Assembly (NCBI GenBank): GCA_005862225.1
Contig: SZXV01000010.1
Span: forward strand, 248,001 to 312,000
Direction of reading: 5' to 3'
From: Chlorobium sp.
Lineage (GTDB): Bacteria; Bacteroidota; Chlorobiia; Chlorobiales; Chlorobiaceae
Length of the DNA stretch: 64,000 nt
How positions within the stretch are numbered: the first letter of the stretch is position 1; each line of letters begins with the position of its first letter. A model generated the notes under the pieces. It saw only the letters and a list, made by a program, of their open reading frames with translations. It searched no databases and was not told the DNA's origin. Positions 63,577 to 64,000 of this stretch are shown here, piece by piece. Made by a program: the position numbers and the translations under genes.

Positions 63577-64000
63577 GATTTCCTGTTAAGTTTGCGTAGC
63601 AATTGGGCTGGGTTTCCGGCATAAATTCCTGGCTGGGAAATGTCGCGGGTTACTACCGCACCAGCACCAATCACAACATCATCACAAATACAGACGGGCA
63701 ATATTGTAGCATTAGACCCTATAGAAACGCGATTGCCGATCTGCGTAGCACGCCAAAGGGTTTGATCTCCATTGGCGGGACCACCCGTTTGAAATAGATC
63801 GTTGATGAACATCACTCCATGAGCCACAACGCACTCTTCTCCAATACTGACCAGTTCACAGATAAAAGCATGTGACTGAATCTTGCTGCCCCGCCCGATC
63901 ACAACACCTCGCTGAATTTCAACAAAAGGCCCAATAAAACAGTCAGCCCCAATGCTGCAACAATAAAGATTGGCTGGCTGAACAACGGTAACATCCTTAC
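63573..64000 (-). CDS. Hexapeptide-repeat N-acetyltransferase (FdtC/WlbB type), 5' end off window
   Basis: The 3' part of a left-handed beta-helix acetyltransferase. The open frame runs to the window edge, so the protein is longer than the 142 visible codons. SIGADCFIGPFVEIQRGVVI, GRGSKIQSHAFICELVSIGE and ECVVAHGVMFINDLF are the WlbB/WbpD/FdtC-type repeats with the catalytic His/Asn region, and the C-terminal GAGAVVTRDISQPGIYAGNP closes the helix. An internal ATG at 63902 is not the start, because the homology continues upstream. It acts together with the aminotransferase. Confidence 0.85.
   Translation of the reverse strand, partial: KDVTVVQPANLYCCSIGADCFIGPFVEIQRGVVIGRGSKIQSHAFICELVSIGEECVVAHGVMFINDLFQTGGPANGDQTLWRATQIGNRVSIGSNATILPVCICDDVVIGAGAVVTRDISQPGIYAGNPAQLLRKLNRKS

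Noticed and set aside
1-64000. Complete insertion sequences, prophage genes, tRNA or rRNA genes
   Set aside because: No transposase or integrase frame, terminal inverted repeats, phage structural genes or cloverleaf sequences could be recognised; the KilA-N gene alone is not evidence of a prophage.

Overview
The window looks like chromosomal DNA of a green sulfur bacterium (Chlorobiota, Chlorobium/Pelodictyon type). This is an inference from gene content and general familiarity with such neighbourhoods: a group 1 uptake [NiFe]-hydrogenase cluster beside unconjugated-pterin genes, a Gram-negative type I secretion operon, an exosortase cluster and a surface-polysaccharide locus. No rRNA, tRNA or photosynthesis marker lies in the window, so the assignment is not proven. 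I saw no CRISPR array, tRNA, rRNA or complete insertion sequence.

Layout. 0-2 kb: the start of an unidentified leftward gene, an RluD-type pseudouridine synthase, the eroded remains of an XRE antitoxin, and a small 72-residue protein. 2-15.4 kb: a leftward defence island. From its 5' end it holds a RelE-like toxin/antitoxin pair overlapping hsdR, hsdR itself (broken by a one-base frameshift), a YgjP-type zinc peptidase, a HigB-type toxin reduced to its two ends with an intact HigA-like antitoxin, hsdM, a KilA-N protein, hsdS, an OLD-family nuclease and a DUF4062/ATPase protein. 15.7-27.4 kb: a type I secretion operon (TolC, HlyD and HlyB homologues) with its 1530-residue RTX substrate. The substrate carries two cysteine-peptidase-like segments. 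Upstream are a four-helix membrane protein, a nonsense-truncated copy of it, and a decayed fragment of the RTX gene, which together look like a duplicated toxin/immunity cassette. 27.3-32.1 kb: housekeeping genes (CutA, an AlkD-like protein, the ABC-F ATPase Uup, a PTPS/QueD-type enzyme and FolE). 32.1-36.1 kb: hupSLCD. 36.4-38.1 kb: an AlbA/ATPase regulator-like gene with an in-frame stop, and a decayed HicBA module.

38.3-42.2 kb: genes for GDP-mannose to GDP-L-fucose and a nucleotide-sugar dehydrogenase, then a small coiled-coil membrane protein. 42.5-48.5 kb (rightward): an exosortase island with two PEP-CTERM proteins, each followed by an EpsD/SurA-like foldase that has an unusual multi-helix C-terminal membrane domain, then an exosortase and an EpsI-like protein. 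48.8-64 kb (leftward): a polysaccharide locus with the FnlABC pathway to UDP-L-FucNAc, a WbuB-like transferase, four further glycosyltransferase-type proteins, two acetyltransferases, an FkbM methyltransferase, a fucosyltransferase-like protein, a Wzy-like polymerase and a sugar aminotransferase. The 57-62.5 kb part is visibly richer in A+T than its surroundings, as is common for transferred O-antigen genes.

Two themes stand out. Toxin/antitoxin and regulatory modules are repeatedly found eroded (about 1.5, 10.6, 27.3, 37.6, 38.0 and 48.6 kb). The most promising less-described systems are the RTX protein with peptidase-like domains and neighbouring membrane proteins, and the exosortase island with a dedicated foldase-membrane protein for each substrate.
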